Notes: a model not told the origin generated them from the sequence alone. A DNA stretch of 24,691 nt from Candidatus Cloacimonadota bacterium (GCA_011372345.1 DRTC01000258.1:1-24691); one strand, 5' to 3'. Shown: positions 1 to 7,243, counted from the stretch's first letter. Numbers and translations: made by a program.

Positions 1-194
1 ATTTGTGGGAATATGATTCGGGAAGAGAAAGCAACGGTTTCAACCGTTTTTCAAATAAAATAAAACCATTGAAATGGTTCATTTAAAAGAATTTATTTGA
101 ATCTTTCCCACAAATAAATTTGTGGGTTTCTTATCAAATATTAAATCTGTATTGATGATTACAAATTTCATAGAAAATTTTGGGGATATGACTG
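1..194 (+). mobile_element. MITE-like repeat, copy 1 (left end outside window)
   Basis: This stretch matches 3039-3230 along its whole length with scattered differences, so it is a second copy of the element at 2929-3230. It holds the hairpins AACGGTT/AACCGTT (33-48), AACCATT/AATGGTT (64-79) and the palindrome CCCACAAATAAATTTGTGGG (107-126). It ends in AATTTTGGGGATATGACTG (176-194), the counterpart of the right terminal repeat of copy 2. No protein is encoded. About 110 bases of the left part, including the left terminal repeat, should lie before the window. It sits just downstream of the sigma factor gene. Confidence 0.7.
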
Positions 195-235
195 TATTTA
201 TTTTAGACAGTTAACTTGAAAAAATAAAATTTTGT

Positions 236-1090
236 TCAGATCAAATAATCTATATCCTTTTCTGCTTCTTTATATGCTTCCTGCATGATTTTTTGCAGAG
301 CTTTTTTCTGGATCTGTCGAACTCTTTCACGGGATAATCCGAGTTCTTCCCCGATCTGGGCAAAATTTTTCCCTTTACCGCTGTCGAGACCAAAATATTC
401 TTTGACGATCAAAGCATCACGGGAAGGTAATTTCCTGATAGAATTATTGATTCTTTCTTTTACTTTATCCCGATAATAAAGGGTTTTAGGATCAAGAGTG
501 TCCATATCTTCAAGAAATTCTGTTACGGTTACAGCGTCGTGTTTACTGGTATAGCTCGGTTCTTCTAAAGAAACAGTATTAACTGCTTGTTTGCTGATTT
601 TATTTATAGCTTTCTTATCGAGGTCTGTCATTTCAGAAATTTCTTCGATCGTTGCTTTCTCTCCGGTTTCACTGAAAACTTTCTCTTTAGCTATTTTTAT
701 TTTATTGGCAATGTTTGCTTTTCCCAACGGCATTCGGATCACATTTGTCTTTTCAGCGAGAGCAAAAAGGATTCTCTGTTTTATCCACCAAACAGCATAA
801 GAAATAAGTTTGTTGTCTTTTTCAGGCTCAAATTTTTCGATTGCTTTGATCAATCCCATATTTCCTTCGCTGATTAATTCTGCTAATGTTAATCCACGGT
901 TTTGATAACGAGCTGCAATTTTGACCACAAATTTCAAATTGGACTGCACCAGTTTGTTGATTGCTTCTTTATCCCCTTTTTTTGCTCGTTGTGCTATCTT
1001 ATTTTCCTCTTCCCTGGACAAAGTCTTGATCTTGGAAATCTGGTTCAAATAACTTTGCAAGGCTTTATCTTCAAAAACATTTTCTGCCAT
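236..1090 (-). CDS. rpoD: primary-type sigma-70 factor (RpoD/SigA-like, short FCB form)
   Basis: RNA polymerase sigma factor of 284 residues that would direct core polymerase to promoters. It begins almost at region 1.2 (about residues 8-40) and has no region 1.1. Region 2 (about 51-115) contains NLKFVVKIAARYQNRG and ISYAVWWIKQRI, the polymerase-binding and -10-melting helices. Region 3 spans about 123-200. Region 4 (about 212-270) ends in the -35 reader GLSRERVRQIQKKALQKI. Length and the ISYAVWW wording match primary sigma factors of Bacteroidetes and relatives more than the long proteobacterial RpoD. AAGGA lies 8 bases before the ATG. It is the last gene of a minus-strand unit with acyP, an M23 peptidase gene and a MerR gene. 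It could be a group 2 (RpoS-like) factor, since the genome-wide sigma set is not visible. Confidence 0.85.
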   Translation of the reverse strand: MAENVFEDKALQSYLNQISKIKTLSREEENKIAQRAKKGDKEAINKLVQSNLKFVVKIAARYQNRGLTLAELISEGNMGLIKAIEKFEPEKDNKLISYAVWWIKQRILFALAEKTNVIRMPLGKANIANKIKIAKEKVFSETGEKATIEEISEMTDLDKKAINKISKQAVNTVSLEEPSYTSKHDAVTVTEFLEDMDTLDPKTLYYRDKVKERINNSIRKLPSRDALIVKEYFGLDSGKGKNFAQIGEELGLSRERVRQIQKKALQKIMQEAYKEAEKDIDYLI

Positions 1091-1171
1091 TAATGATTCC
1101 TTGAATGATTTAGAACTCTTTTTTTCAAGTCTGTTCCTATTTCTGAAAATTATGATTTTAAGTCAATTATT

Positions 1172-1474
1172 TCAAATTTGAAATTCATTTTTATGGTCAT
1201 AAATAAAGTCGAGAAGTTCATCATCAGACATTTTCAGTTTTTTTGAGAGAGAGAAAACAATTTTCACCCCGGACAGATTTAAACCGATTTCCTGGGTCAA
1301 AGTGATAATAATATTTATTTTTAGAATGTCCTTTTTAGAAAAAATTCGTGTTTTATTTTCAGTTCTTTGCGGTTTTATCAAATGTTTTCTTTCGTACATT
1401 CTGATAGTTTGATCGTGGATACCTAATTTTTTGGATACTTCTCCGATAAGGAATGTGCCGGAAATTTTATTCAT
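1172..1474 (-). CDS. MerR-family transcriptional regulator, HspR-like
   Basis: DNA-binding regulator of 100 residues. The N-terminal winged helix (about residues 6-70) has the MerR pattern FLIGEVSKKLGIHDQTIRMYERKHLIKPQRT, and NKTRIFSKKD and LTQEIGLNLSGVK closely follow HspR, the heat-shock repressor branch. It lacks the long C-terminal effector domain of metal- or drug-sensing MerR proteins; a short helical tail follows. I start it at 1474, not at the in-frame ATG at 1486, because GGAG sits 6 bases before 1474 and overlaps the upstream ATG. It begins 15 bases after the LysM-M23 gene stops, so they are probably co-transcribed. No chaperone gene and no clear HAIR operator (CTTGAGT inverted repeat) is present, so control of heat-shock genes is only inferred from family. 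Confidence 0.75.
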   Translation of the reverse strand: MNKISGTFLIGEVSKKLGIHDQTIRMYERKHLIKPQRTENKTRIFSKKDILKINIIITLTQEIGLNLSGVKIVFSLSKKLKMSDDELLDFIYDHKNEFQI

Positions 1475-1489
1475 TATTAACTCCATATA

Positions 1490-2455
1490 TTAAAAGTCAG
1501 GAAGCACTTCTCTCGGATTTATGGCTTTCCCTTTGTTGCGATATTCAAAATGAAGATGTGAACCCGTTGTAGTTCCCGTATTTCCAAGAGTAGCAATTGG
1601 CTGACCTTTTTTTACTTCTTCACCCAATCTTACCAGATTCGTTTCATTATGAGCATAAACCGTCATCACAAAATCATCATGTTCTAAAATAACGACATTG
1701 CCATAACCCTTTTGAGTTCCGGCAAAAGCAACTTTTCCATCCAAAGCAGCAAAAATCGGCTCACCGATTGGAGCCGCAATATCGATTCCTTTATGCCGTC
1801 TTCCATTTCGCATCCCGAATTCGGAAGTTACCTGACCTTTAACAGGCAAAAATAGTTCTTTTTTAGAAACAGGTTTTTCAGGAATCTTTTTTTCTTCAGA
1901 TAAATCCGATTCCTGCAAAATTCTTTCCTGTTCATTTGTTTCTTCAATTTTTTTTGAAGGGACTTCTGTATGGGCAGCTTCTAACCATATTTTCTGTCCT
2001 GCACTCAAAGAAAGTGTGCTCAAGTCATTAAATTCCACAATATCGAGAATTCCGAGATCATACATTTTGGAAATTCGATAGATCGATTCTCGAGGTTTCA
2101 CGACATGGTATTTACATTTAGGAATTGGTCGAATTGTAACAAATTCGCTTTTTTTTTGAGGTTTGGGAATCAAGTAGATCTTCTGTCCGATAAAAACTTT
2201 ATCAGAACTCAAATTATTGAATAACTTTAAATTCTCGATAGAGATAGAATATTTTTCGCTAATCTCTTTTAGAGTTTCACCTTTTCTCACATAGTGGTAT
2301 TTTTTTGAAGGTGTAAAATATTTCGGATTACTGGATAGAGAAAATATCTCGACATAGGAAAAGAAAATCAGGCAGAGAAAAGGAAGTTTGAGCAAAAAAG
2401 AGTTTATCCTTTTTGGATGATTATTTTTTTGCTTTTTGGCGCGTGTTAAAAACAT
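1490..2455 (-). CDS. LysM-M23 murein endopeptidase/activator (NlpD/EnvC type)
   Basis: Exported cell-wall protein of 321 residues. A basic N-terminus is followed by one hydrophobic segment (about 20-40), a signal peptide or membrane anchor. Two LysM peptidoglycan-binding domains follow (about 53-97 and 115-159; YHYVRKGETLKEIS and YHVVKPRESIYRIS). Next comes a charged, Glu/Lys-rich linker (about 160-200) and a C-terminal M23 (LytM) domain. The zinc and catalytic residues are intact: H221 and D225 (HKGID), H269 (YAHN), H300 and H302 (HLHFE). It could therefore be an active endopeptidase rather than a degenerate NlpD-type activator. It starts 5 bases after acyP ends and lies directly upstream of the MerR gene. 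The substrate is inferred from the family: peptide cross-links of peptidoglycan in the periplasm. Confidence 0.9.
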   Translation of the reverse strand: MFLTRAKKQKNNHPKRINSFLLKLPFLCLIFFSYVEIFSLSSNPKYFTPSKKYHYVRKGETLKEISEKYSISIENLKLFNNLSSDKVFIGQKIYLIPKPQKKSEFVTIRPIPKCKYHVVKPRESIYRISKMYDLGILDIVEFNDLSTLSLSAGQKIWLEAAHTEVPSKKIEETNEQERILQESDLSEEKKIPEKPVSKKELFLPVKGQVTSEFGMRNGRRHKGIDIAAPIGEPIFAALDGKVAFAGTQKGYGNVVILEHDDFVMTVYAHNETNLVRLGEEVKKGQPIATLGNTGTTTGSHLHFEYRNKGKAINPREVLPDF

Positions 2456-2460
2456 TATTT

Positions 2461-2733
2461 TCAGAATTCCACTCTGAAGTTATCATAATGAGTTGAAGCG
2501 GTCAGATCAGATATTTCGAGATTTTTTACTCGGGCAAAAGTTGGTCCTTTCCGCAATTCTTGGATGAATAGATCAAGATTCAATTTATCTCCGCAAGCAA
2601 TGATTTTTACTCTACCATCATACATGTTTTTCGTGTAGCCTTTTATCTTATACATATTTGCTTTACTGACTACAAAATATCGATAGCCAACACCTTGCAC
2701 CCGACCGGAAACATAAATCTCAACGCTTCTCAT
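2461..2733 (-). CDS. acyP: acylphosphatase
   Basis: Small cytosolic enzyme of 90 residues that hydrolyses acyl phosphates such as acetyl phosphate or carbamoyl phosphate. The substrate-binding loop GRVQGVGYRYF carries catalytic Arg18, and GYTKNMYDGRVKI carries catalytic Asn36, both as in the family. The length is normal. The reading frame is open further upstream to a TTG at 2784, but that TTG is the first triplet of a TTGACA -35 element, so the ATG at 2733 is chosen. It is the first gene of the minus-strand unit acyP, LysM-M23, merR, rpoD. No functional link between an acylphosphatase and the other genes is obvious. Confidence 0.9.
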   Translation of the reverse strand: MRSVEIYVSGRVQGVGYRYFVVSKANMYKIKGYTKNMYDGRVKIIACGDKLNLDLFIQELRKGPTFARVKNLEISDLTASTHYDNFRVEF

Positions 2734-2756
2734 CTTCAAATTCCATCCAAAAGTTG

Positions 2757-2784
2757 AAAATAAATATGAGTGAGTTATTGTCAA
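2757..2784 (-). promoter_or_regulatory. putative sigma-70 promoter of the acyP-rpoD unit
   Basis: On the minus strand there is a perfect TTGACA (2784-2779), a 16-base spacer and TATTTT (2762-2757). Transcription would start near 2750, about 17 bases before the acyP ATG at 2733. This supports the shorter acyP start. The -10 element is only a partial match, so the call is moderate. Confidence 0.45.
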
Positions 2785-2833
2785 ATTTTATTTAGAAAAC
2801 AAGGAAAATTAGCAACGAACAAAACAAACAACA

Positions 2834-2860
2834 GGAATAACCTTACGATTTAGTTATTCC
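2834..2860. repeat. intergenic hairpin in the acyP/rsmG divergent region
   Basis: GGAATAAC (2834-2841) and GTTATTCC (2853-2860) form a perfect 8-bp stem around an 11-base loop. No T-run follows on either side, so it is not a clear terminator. It lies between divergent genes, upstream of both, outside the MITE-like element. Together with that element (2929-3230) it accounts for most structure in the 549-base gene-free stretch 2734-3282. Confidence 0.6.
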
Positions 2861-2928
2861 AACATTTTAAAAACCGATACATGTCGAATTTTGTTCAACT
2901 CGTCAGCATTCTTACTTTTCATAACTTT

Positions 2929-3230
2929 CAAACATACCCCCAAAATTTGTAGAAATAAGAATTCTAACTTTATGAATCGAAAGAATATAAGAAGATTAAT
3001 TGCCTTGAAAATTACTGTTTAAAGAAAACCACAAATTTATTTGTGGGAATATGATTCGGGAAAAAAACTAACGGTTTCAACCGTTTTCAAATAAAGTGAA
3101 AACCATTAAAATGGTTCATTTAAAAGGATTTGTTTAATTTTTCCCACAAATAAATTTGTGGGCTTCTAATCAAATTATAAATCTTTATTGATGATTACCA
3201 ATTTTTTAGATAATTTTGGGGGTATGCCTG
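2929..3230 (+). mobile_element. MITE-like non-coding element, copy 2 (complete)
   Basis: A 302-base element bounded by imperfect 19-bp terminal inverted repeats: CAAACATACCCCCAAAATT (2929-2947) and AATTTTGGGGGTATGCCTG (3212-3230), matching at 17 of 19 positions with 15 in an unbroken run. It is flanked exactly by the 14-base direct repeat CTTTTCATAACTTT (2915-2928 and 3231-3244), which reads as a target-site duplication. Inside are nested palindromes: CCACAAAT/ATTTGTGG (3029-3046), AACGGTT/AACCGTT (3070-3085), AACCATT/AATGGTT (3101-3116) and CCCACAAAT/ATTTGTGGG (3143-3162). The first and last of these are also inverted copies of each other. There is no coding sequence, so any mobility would need a transposase from elsewhere. 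The right end lies 52 bases before rsmG. Confidence 0.75.
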
Positions 3231-3282
3231 CTTTTCATAACTTTGGCTTGACACTCAACGATATATTCAAAACCTGCAGGAT

Positions 3283-3900
3283 ATGAAAAGAGAGATTTTT
3301 AAGAAATTTTTGGTAGAAAAATATCCTGAAAAATGGGAAGAAATGCTGCTGTCATTCGAGAACTATTGGAAGTTACTTGTTTTGGAAAATGCAAAAATAA
3401 ATCTCATTTCCCGGAAAACTGGGATTGAAGATTATTGGACGGTTCATTTTCTCGACTCTCTTTTACCAATAGATTTTTTTGATTTTTCTGATAAAAAAAT
3501 ACTTGATCTCGGAACCGGCGGAGGATTGCCGGGAATTCCCCTAAAAATTTTATTTCCCAAGTCAGAGATGTATTTATTAGACTCGAAACAAAAGAAAATA
3601 AATTCTTTGAAAAACATAATCAAAAAACTTGACTTGAAAAGGTGTTTCACGATTGTTTCACGGCTTGAAGATTTGGATAAAGAAAGGGGTGGATTTTTTG
3701 ATTTTATTGTTTGCCGTTCGGTAAAGATCCTTCCGAAATACAGAAAAAAGATGTTTGAGATTCTGCATAAAAATGGGAAGATCATTCTCTATAAAAGCAA
3801 AATCCTGGATGATCTCAAATTGTTTGAAAAATATAAAATTTATGATGTTTCGCAAAAGGAAATCGGAGTAAGAAAGATAATTGAAATTGAAAAGGAGTAA
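3283..3900 (+). CDS. rsmG: 16S rRNA (guanine-527-N7) methyltransferase RsmG (GidB)
   Basis: SAM-dependent methyltransferase of 205 residues that N7-methylates G527 in the 530 loop of 16S rRNA on the small subunit. The N-terminal helical part ends with the conserved NLIS (40-43). The SAM-binding loop is LDLGTGGGLPGIPL (74-87), followed by the second acidic strand YLLDSKQKKINSL (97-109) and the late motif FIVCRSVK, where most relatives have a SRA-type sequence. Length is typical. gidB-parA-parB is a classic origin-proximal order; the usual upstream partner mnmG (gidA) is absent here, its place taken by a MITE-like insertion and a divergent operon. A TTGACA at 3248-3253 has no good -10 element at normal spacing, so no promoter is called. 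Confidence 0.93.
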   Translation: MKREIFKKFLVEKYPEKWEEMLLSFENYWKLLVLENAKINLISRKTGIEDYWTVHFLDSLLPIDFFDFSDKKILDLGTGGGLPGIPLKILFPKSEMYLLDSKQKKINSLKNIIKKLDLKRCFTIVSRLEDLDKERGGFFDFIVCRSVKILPKYRKKMFEILHKNGKIILYKSKILDDLKLFEKYKIYDVSQKEIGVRKIIEIEKE

Positions 3901-4040
3901 CTTTATATTTAAAAAATTTATTATAAAGATTGTCTCCTGGTGCTTTAAGCAAGAACATAACTTTATAAATTGATTAAAAAATACAATTGGAAACAGGAAA
4001 AGGAAACGGGAATTCAGAAAATTGAAATGCAAAATAAAAA

Positions 4041-4068
4041 ATCTCTGTGATCTCTGTGACTCTGTGGC
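4041..4068. repeat. short tandem CTCTGTG repeat upstream of parA
   Basis: Two adjacent copies of TCTCTGTGA are followed by a third partial copy, CTCTGTGGC, each about 9 bases. They lie in the 200-base gap between rsmG and parA, 33 bases before the parA ATG. They do not resemble parS. I have a general memory of similar CTCTGTG-rich intergenic strings in other genomes, which was not checked. Function unknown; the rest of 3901-4100 shows nothing else distinct. Confidence 0.5.
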
Positions 4069-4100
4069 TAATTTTGAAATTCCGATACATTAAAATAAAC

Positions 4101-4865
4101 ATGAAAAAAATAATAACGATCGTAAATCAGAAAGGAGGTGTTGGTAAAACTACAACCGCGATAAATCTATCGTCGGCTTTGGCAATTTATGAAAAAAACA
4201 CCTTACTGATAGATTTTGATCCGCAGGGAAATACTTCGAGCGGAATTGGAATTGACAAAGAAAATCCAAATATTTATGAAGCTCTGGTTGGAAGTGTTTC
4301 CATCGATGCAATAATTAAAAAATCTCCCTTACTGGCAAAACTCGATATTGCTCCTTCAAATACGAATTTAAGCGGAGCGGAAATCGAGCTGGTAAAGGAA
4401 TATTCACGCGAGCATAAACTCAAACACGCACTTACGGAAATAAATGGAAAATATGAATATATCATCATCGATTGTCCGCCATCTCTTGGTTTATTGACAG
4501 TTAATGCTTTAACTGTTTGTTCGGATGTGATCGTTCCTATTCAATGCGAATATTATGCTCTCGAAGGTGTGAGCCAATTGCTGACAACGATCAGATTGAT
4601 CAAAAAAAATCTGAATCCGGATTTGAACATTCTCGGAATTCTGCTGACCATGTTCGATCGCAGATTGAATCTTTCGCACCAGGTCGCTAAAGAAGTCCGC
4701 AGGTATTTCCAGGATCAGACTTTTTCCACGATCATTCATAGAAATGTTAAGTTGAGTGAAGCTCCCAGCTTCGGTAAATCGATTTTTCATTATGATATAA
4801 AATCATCAGGTTCGCAAAATTACCTGAATTTTGCAAAGGAAGTAATGTCAAGATGTCAAAATTAG
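4101..4865 (+). CDS. parA: chromosome-partitioning ATPase ParA (Soj)
   Basis: Cytoplasmic, nucleoid-binding ATPase of 254 residues that moves or positions ParB-parS complexes and in some bacteria modulates DnaA. The deviant Walker A KGGVGKTT (11-18), Walker A' DFDPQGN (38-44) and Walker B IIIDCPPSLG (121-130) are all present. The C-terminal RNVKLSEAPSFGKSI segment is typical of chromosomal Soj. I start it at the ATG at 4101; an in-frame start at 4047 would add 18 residues encoded by the CTCTGTG repeat, which is not family-like. Its last 13 bases overlap the start of parB, so translation is probably coupled. Dimerization, ATP and DNA-binding roles are family knowledge. Confidence 0.95.
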   Translation: MKKIITIVNQKGGVGKTTTAINLSSALAIYEKNTLLIDFDPQGNTSSGIGIDKENPNIYEALVGSVSIDAIIKKSPLLAKLDIAPSNTNLSGAEIELVKEYSREHKLKHALTEINGKYEYIIIDCPPSLGLLTVNALTVCSDVIVPIQCEYYALEGVSQLLTTIRLIKKNLNPDLNILGILLTMFDRRLNLSHQVAKEVRRYFQDQTFSTIIHRNVKLSEAPSFGKSIFHYDIKSSGSQNYLNFAKEVMSRCQN

Positions 4866-5701
4866 GAAGAGGCTTAGATGCTTTGATCGATTCCGGTCCG
4901 GAAGCGATTGATAAAACGACAGGTATAACGACAGTCAAAGTCGCCTTTATCAAGCCGAATCGTTTCCAGCCGAGAAAAGTCTTCAAAGAAGATAAGCTCC
5001 GGGAATTGGCAAAATCGCTACAGGAAAACGGTTTGATCCAACCTATAATCGTCACCAAAAAAGATAGATCAGAATATGAATTGATCGCAGGCGAAAGAAG
5101 ATTGGAAGCAGCCAGAATTGCAGGTTTTGACGAAATTCCAGTGATCATCAGAAGTGTGTCTCCGAGAGAACAACTGCAATTCGCAATTATTGAAAATATT
5201 CAGCGTGAAGACTTGAATGCGATCGAGGAAGCAATTGCCTTTCACCAATTAAGCGAAGATTTCGGATTAACGCACTCCCAAATTTCTGAAATTATAGGCA
5301 AAGAAAGAACAACGATCTCCAATTCCATCCGGTTATTGAAATTGAATGAAAACATAAAACAGATGGTTCTTGACGGAAAACTTTCTTCCGGTCATGCTCG
5401 CGCGATTTTGCAGATTGATGAGAAATTGCAAGAGGAATTCGCAAATTATATTGTTGAAAACAGCCTTTCCGTTCGGAAAGCAGAAAGCGATGCAAAAAGG
5501 ATTAGGGAAACGGGCTCTGTTCAAAAAATCAATGAAGAAATAACGGAAAATTCCAAAATCTATCATCTTGAAGAACGACTGAATAATATCTTTAAAGTGA
5601 AAGTCCGAATTTCCGGTAAGAACAACAAAGGAAAGATCACTTTTTTTTATTCTTCAAAAGAAGAATTTGATCAACTTTTAAGCGGATTTGAAAAAAAATG
5701 A
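4853..5701 (+). CDS. parB: chromosome-partitioning protein ParB (Spo0J), CTP-dependent clamp
   Basis: DNA-binding partner of ParA, 282 residues, that loads at parS and slides as a CTP-bound clamp. The N-terminus MSKLGRGLDALI is the ParA-stimulating peptide typical of chromosomal ParB. The CTP-binding ParB/Srx domain (about 28-122) includes GERR (80-83) and ENIQREDLN (114-122). A helix-turn-helix follows (about 138-163, LTHSQISEIIGKERTTISN), then a C-terminal dimerization part (about 230-282). The gene overlaps parA by 13 bases and the next gene by 4. A good parS candidate lies at 17096-17111, 11 kb away. Confidence 0.95.
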   Translation: MSKLGRGLDALIDSGPEAIDKTTGITTVKVAFIKPNRFQPRKVFKEDKLRELAKSLQENGLIQPIIVTKKDRSEYELIAGERRLEAARIAGFDEIPVIIRSVSPREQLQFAIIENIQREDLNAIEEAIAFHQLSEDFGLTHSQISEIIGKERTTISNSIRLLKLNENIKQMVLDGKLSSGHARAILQIDEKLQEEFANYIVENSLSVRKAESDAKRIRETGSVQKINEEITENSKIYHLEERLNNIFKVKVRISGKNNKGKITFFYSSKEEFDQLLSGFEKK

Positions 5702-6396
5702 AAAAATATTTAATTATCTTTCTCATCCTATTTTTATTGCTGATCATTATTTTTTCCTTTAAAGAAAACAGAAAATTAAAATTGGAAAACCTTCATTTTA
5801 AGCAGGAATTGGAATCAACAGATATTTATCTGAAAGAACTTGGAAAACAAATTCAAAGTCTTCGGAAAGATGAATATGAACCTCTCTCCAAAACAGATAA
5901 GATGAAAAAAGTTCTCAATGATTATTTAAATGAACAGAAAAAAAAGAATGAGGAAAAAATACTGAAGATCTCGAAAGAAGAATTACAGGAAGAGTTAATT
6001 CAATATGAAAAGAAAATCCGATTTACTCCTGACCTGATCCCGATAAAAGGTGAATATGCGATCAGTCAGAAATATTCGGAAAAACACTCAGCACTCGATT
6101 TTGCTGCTGCAATGGGAACAGAAGTTGTTTCTTCGGCTGCTGGAGAAATTTTATCCGTTTACGAGGATAAATATTTCGGAAAAATCATTATTATCGATCA
6201 TCTTAATGAGTACTCCTCTTTTTATGCTCATCTGGCAAAAACATTGGTGGATCCGGAAATTTGCGTTGAAAAAGGTCAGACGATTGGACTTGTCGGTTCG
6301 AGTGGAAATAGTTCTGCTCCTCATCTCCATTTTGAAATTATGGTAAATGGTGAGAATATTGATCCGGCTACCGTGTTAAAAAATCTTCCGCAATGA
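5698..6396 (+). CDS. membrane-anchored coiled-coil M23 peptidase
   Basis: Putative peptidoglycan endopeptidase of 232 residues. One N-terminal membrane segment (about 4-20) is followed by a Lys/Glu-rich coiled coil (about 24-105) and an M23 domain (about 112-230). The metal and catalytic residues are intact: H130 and D134 (HSALD), H178 (YAHL), H209 and H211 (HLHFE). This layout resembles bactofilin-linked M23 enzymes such as Csd1 of Helicobacter. The ATGA overlap with parB implies co-translation with the partition genes, and a bactofilin gene follows after a 225-base gap. A role in cell shape or septal wall remodelling is inferred from this pairing. It is the second M23 enzyme in the window and differs from the LysM type at 1490-2455. 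Confidence 0.88.
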   Translation: MKKYLIIFLILFLLLIIIFSFKENRKLKLENLHFKQELESTDIYLKELGKQIQSLRKDEYEPLSKTDKMKKVLNDYLNEQKKKNEEKILKISKEELQEELIQYEKKIRFTPDLIPIKGEYAISQKYSEKHSALDFAAAMGTEVVSSAAGEILSVYEDKYFGKIIIIDHLNEYSSFYAHLAKTLVDPEICVEKGQTIGLVGSSGNSSAPHLHFEIMVNGENIDPATVLKNLPQ

Positions 6397-6419
6397 AGAA
6401 TTAGTAATGTTGGGTGTTT

Positions 6420-6541
6420 TTGTCATTCCGGGTTTTCTTCTTGTTTTTCTACCGAGGAATCTCAGATATCTGTTTGAGGGTAATTATTCTGGCGTCGAAG
6501 ATCCTTCGAGAGTATATCTTTTTTGAAAACTCATAATGACA
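6420..6541. repeat. dispersed TTGTCATT inverted-repeat element
   Basis: A 122-base element begins TTGTCATTCCGGGTTTTC and ends with sequence whose reverse complement is TTGTCATTATGAGTTTTC, an imperfect inverted repeat. Inside are GAGGAATCTC and GATCCTTCGAG strings. A related element with perfect 13-base ends lies at 11187-11286. It is non-coding and fills more than half of the 225-base gap between the M23 gene and the bactofilin gene. Confidence 0.55.
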
Positions 6542-6621
6542 AGTAGAATCAATCTTTGTGGAAGCTATCCTCAGGAATTTCTTCATTAGGATTTTCACAA
6601 AGTTATAATATAGGAGATATT

Positions 6622-7017
6622 ATGGCAAAAAACAGAGAAGTCGAACTTTCCACGATAATTGGAAAAGACAGCAAGGTTACAGGTTCTCTTTTCGTCAAAG
6701 GGGGAGTTCGTGTCGATGGAGAAGTCGAAGGAAAAATTGAATCAGACGGCTTTGTGACTATCGGTTCATCTGGAATAGCAAAGTCGGATATTAAAGCAAA
6801 AGAATGTCTGGTTTCAGGAAAAGTTAAAGGAAATATTGTTGCTGAAGAATCACTGGAACTGGATAAATCTGCTAATTTGAATGGAGATATAATAGCCAGA
6901 ATTTTAAGGATCAATACAGGTGCGATTTTCAATGGAAATTGTTCCATGCAAAATGAAAACCAGGTAATGGAAACGATAAAAACCGATGATCTTCAAAAAG
7001 AACAAAAAACTGATTAA
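6622..7017 (+). CDS. bactofilin
   Basis: Cytoskeletal protein of 131 residues with a right-handed beta-helix core (about residues 8-105). The repeating pattern of glycine and hydrophobic residues is clear: STIIGKDSKVTGSLFVKGG, VRVDGEVEGKIESDGFVTIG, then SGKVKGNIVAEESLELDKSA and LNGDIIARILRINTGA. The ends are short and polar. AGGAG lies before the ATG at 6622, which fixes the start; an in-frame upstream ATG at 6556 would add unrelated residues. Bactofilins polymerize without nucleotide and often recruit wall enzymes, so the M23 gene next door is a likely partner. The last 32 bases overlap atpZ in another frame. Confidence 0.92.
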   Translation: MAKNREVELSTIIGKDSKVTGSLFVKGGVRVDGEVEGKIESDGFVTIGSSGIAKSDIKAKECLVSGKVKGNIVAEESLELDKSANLNGDIIARILRINTGAIFNGNCSMQNENQVMETIKTDDLQKEQKTD

Positions 7018-7222
7018 CAACGAACTGCTGACATACATCAGTTTAATAACCCAGGTTGGATTAACATTTATAATTTCCCTGCTCATATTTTTCTTTCTTT
7101 TTCTTTACCTTGATAAAAAACTCCAAACCAATGGAATTTTAACAGGGATCGGAACTTTACTCGGAGTTTTTTCCGGATTTTATGCTTCTTACAAATTGAT
7201 CAAAAGATTTATAGGAAAATAA
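6986..7222 (+). CDS. atpZ: AtpZ-like two-helix ATP synthase accessory protein
   Basis: Membrane protein of 78 residues with two hydrophobic helices (about 15-42 and 50-72) joined by a short charged turn. LITQVGLTFIISLLIFFFLFLYLDKKLQ and ILTGIGTLLGVFSGFYASYKLIKRF follow the AtpZ pattern (F0F1-ATPase accessory family). AtpZ, with AtpI, is thought to help c-ring assembly or ion uptake. The gene overlaps the bactofilin gene by 32 bases and has no clear ribosome binding site; no later ATG, GTG or TTG precedes the first helix. It opens the ATP synthase block. The symbol rests on motif and position. Confidence 0.75.
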   Translation: MIFKKNKKLINNELLTYISLITQVGLTFIISLLIFFFLFLYLDKKLQTNGILTGIGTLLGVFSGFYASYKLIKRFIGK

Positions 7223-7243
7223 CCGATTGAAATATTTCATAAT

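Noticed and set aside
3029..3162. Repeated palindromes as a CRISPR array
   Set aside because: Repeats are inverted and of different sequence, with no regular spacers and no cas genes nearby.
3248..3253. TTGACA before rsmG as a promoter
   Set aside because: No -10-like hexamer at 16-18 bases; TATATT is only 8 bases away.
3643..3663. Two TGTTTCACG half-sites in direct orientation inside rsmG
   Set aside because: Neither is palindromic and they lie in coding sequence; ParB loading needs the full inverted site, present at 17096-17111.
6604..6609. TATAAT before the bactofilin gene
   Set aside because: It lies 12 bases before the ATG, so the transcript would lack the AGGAG site, and no -35 element is at proper distance.
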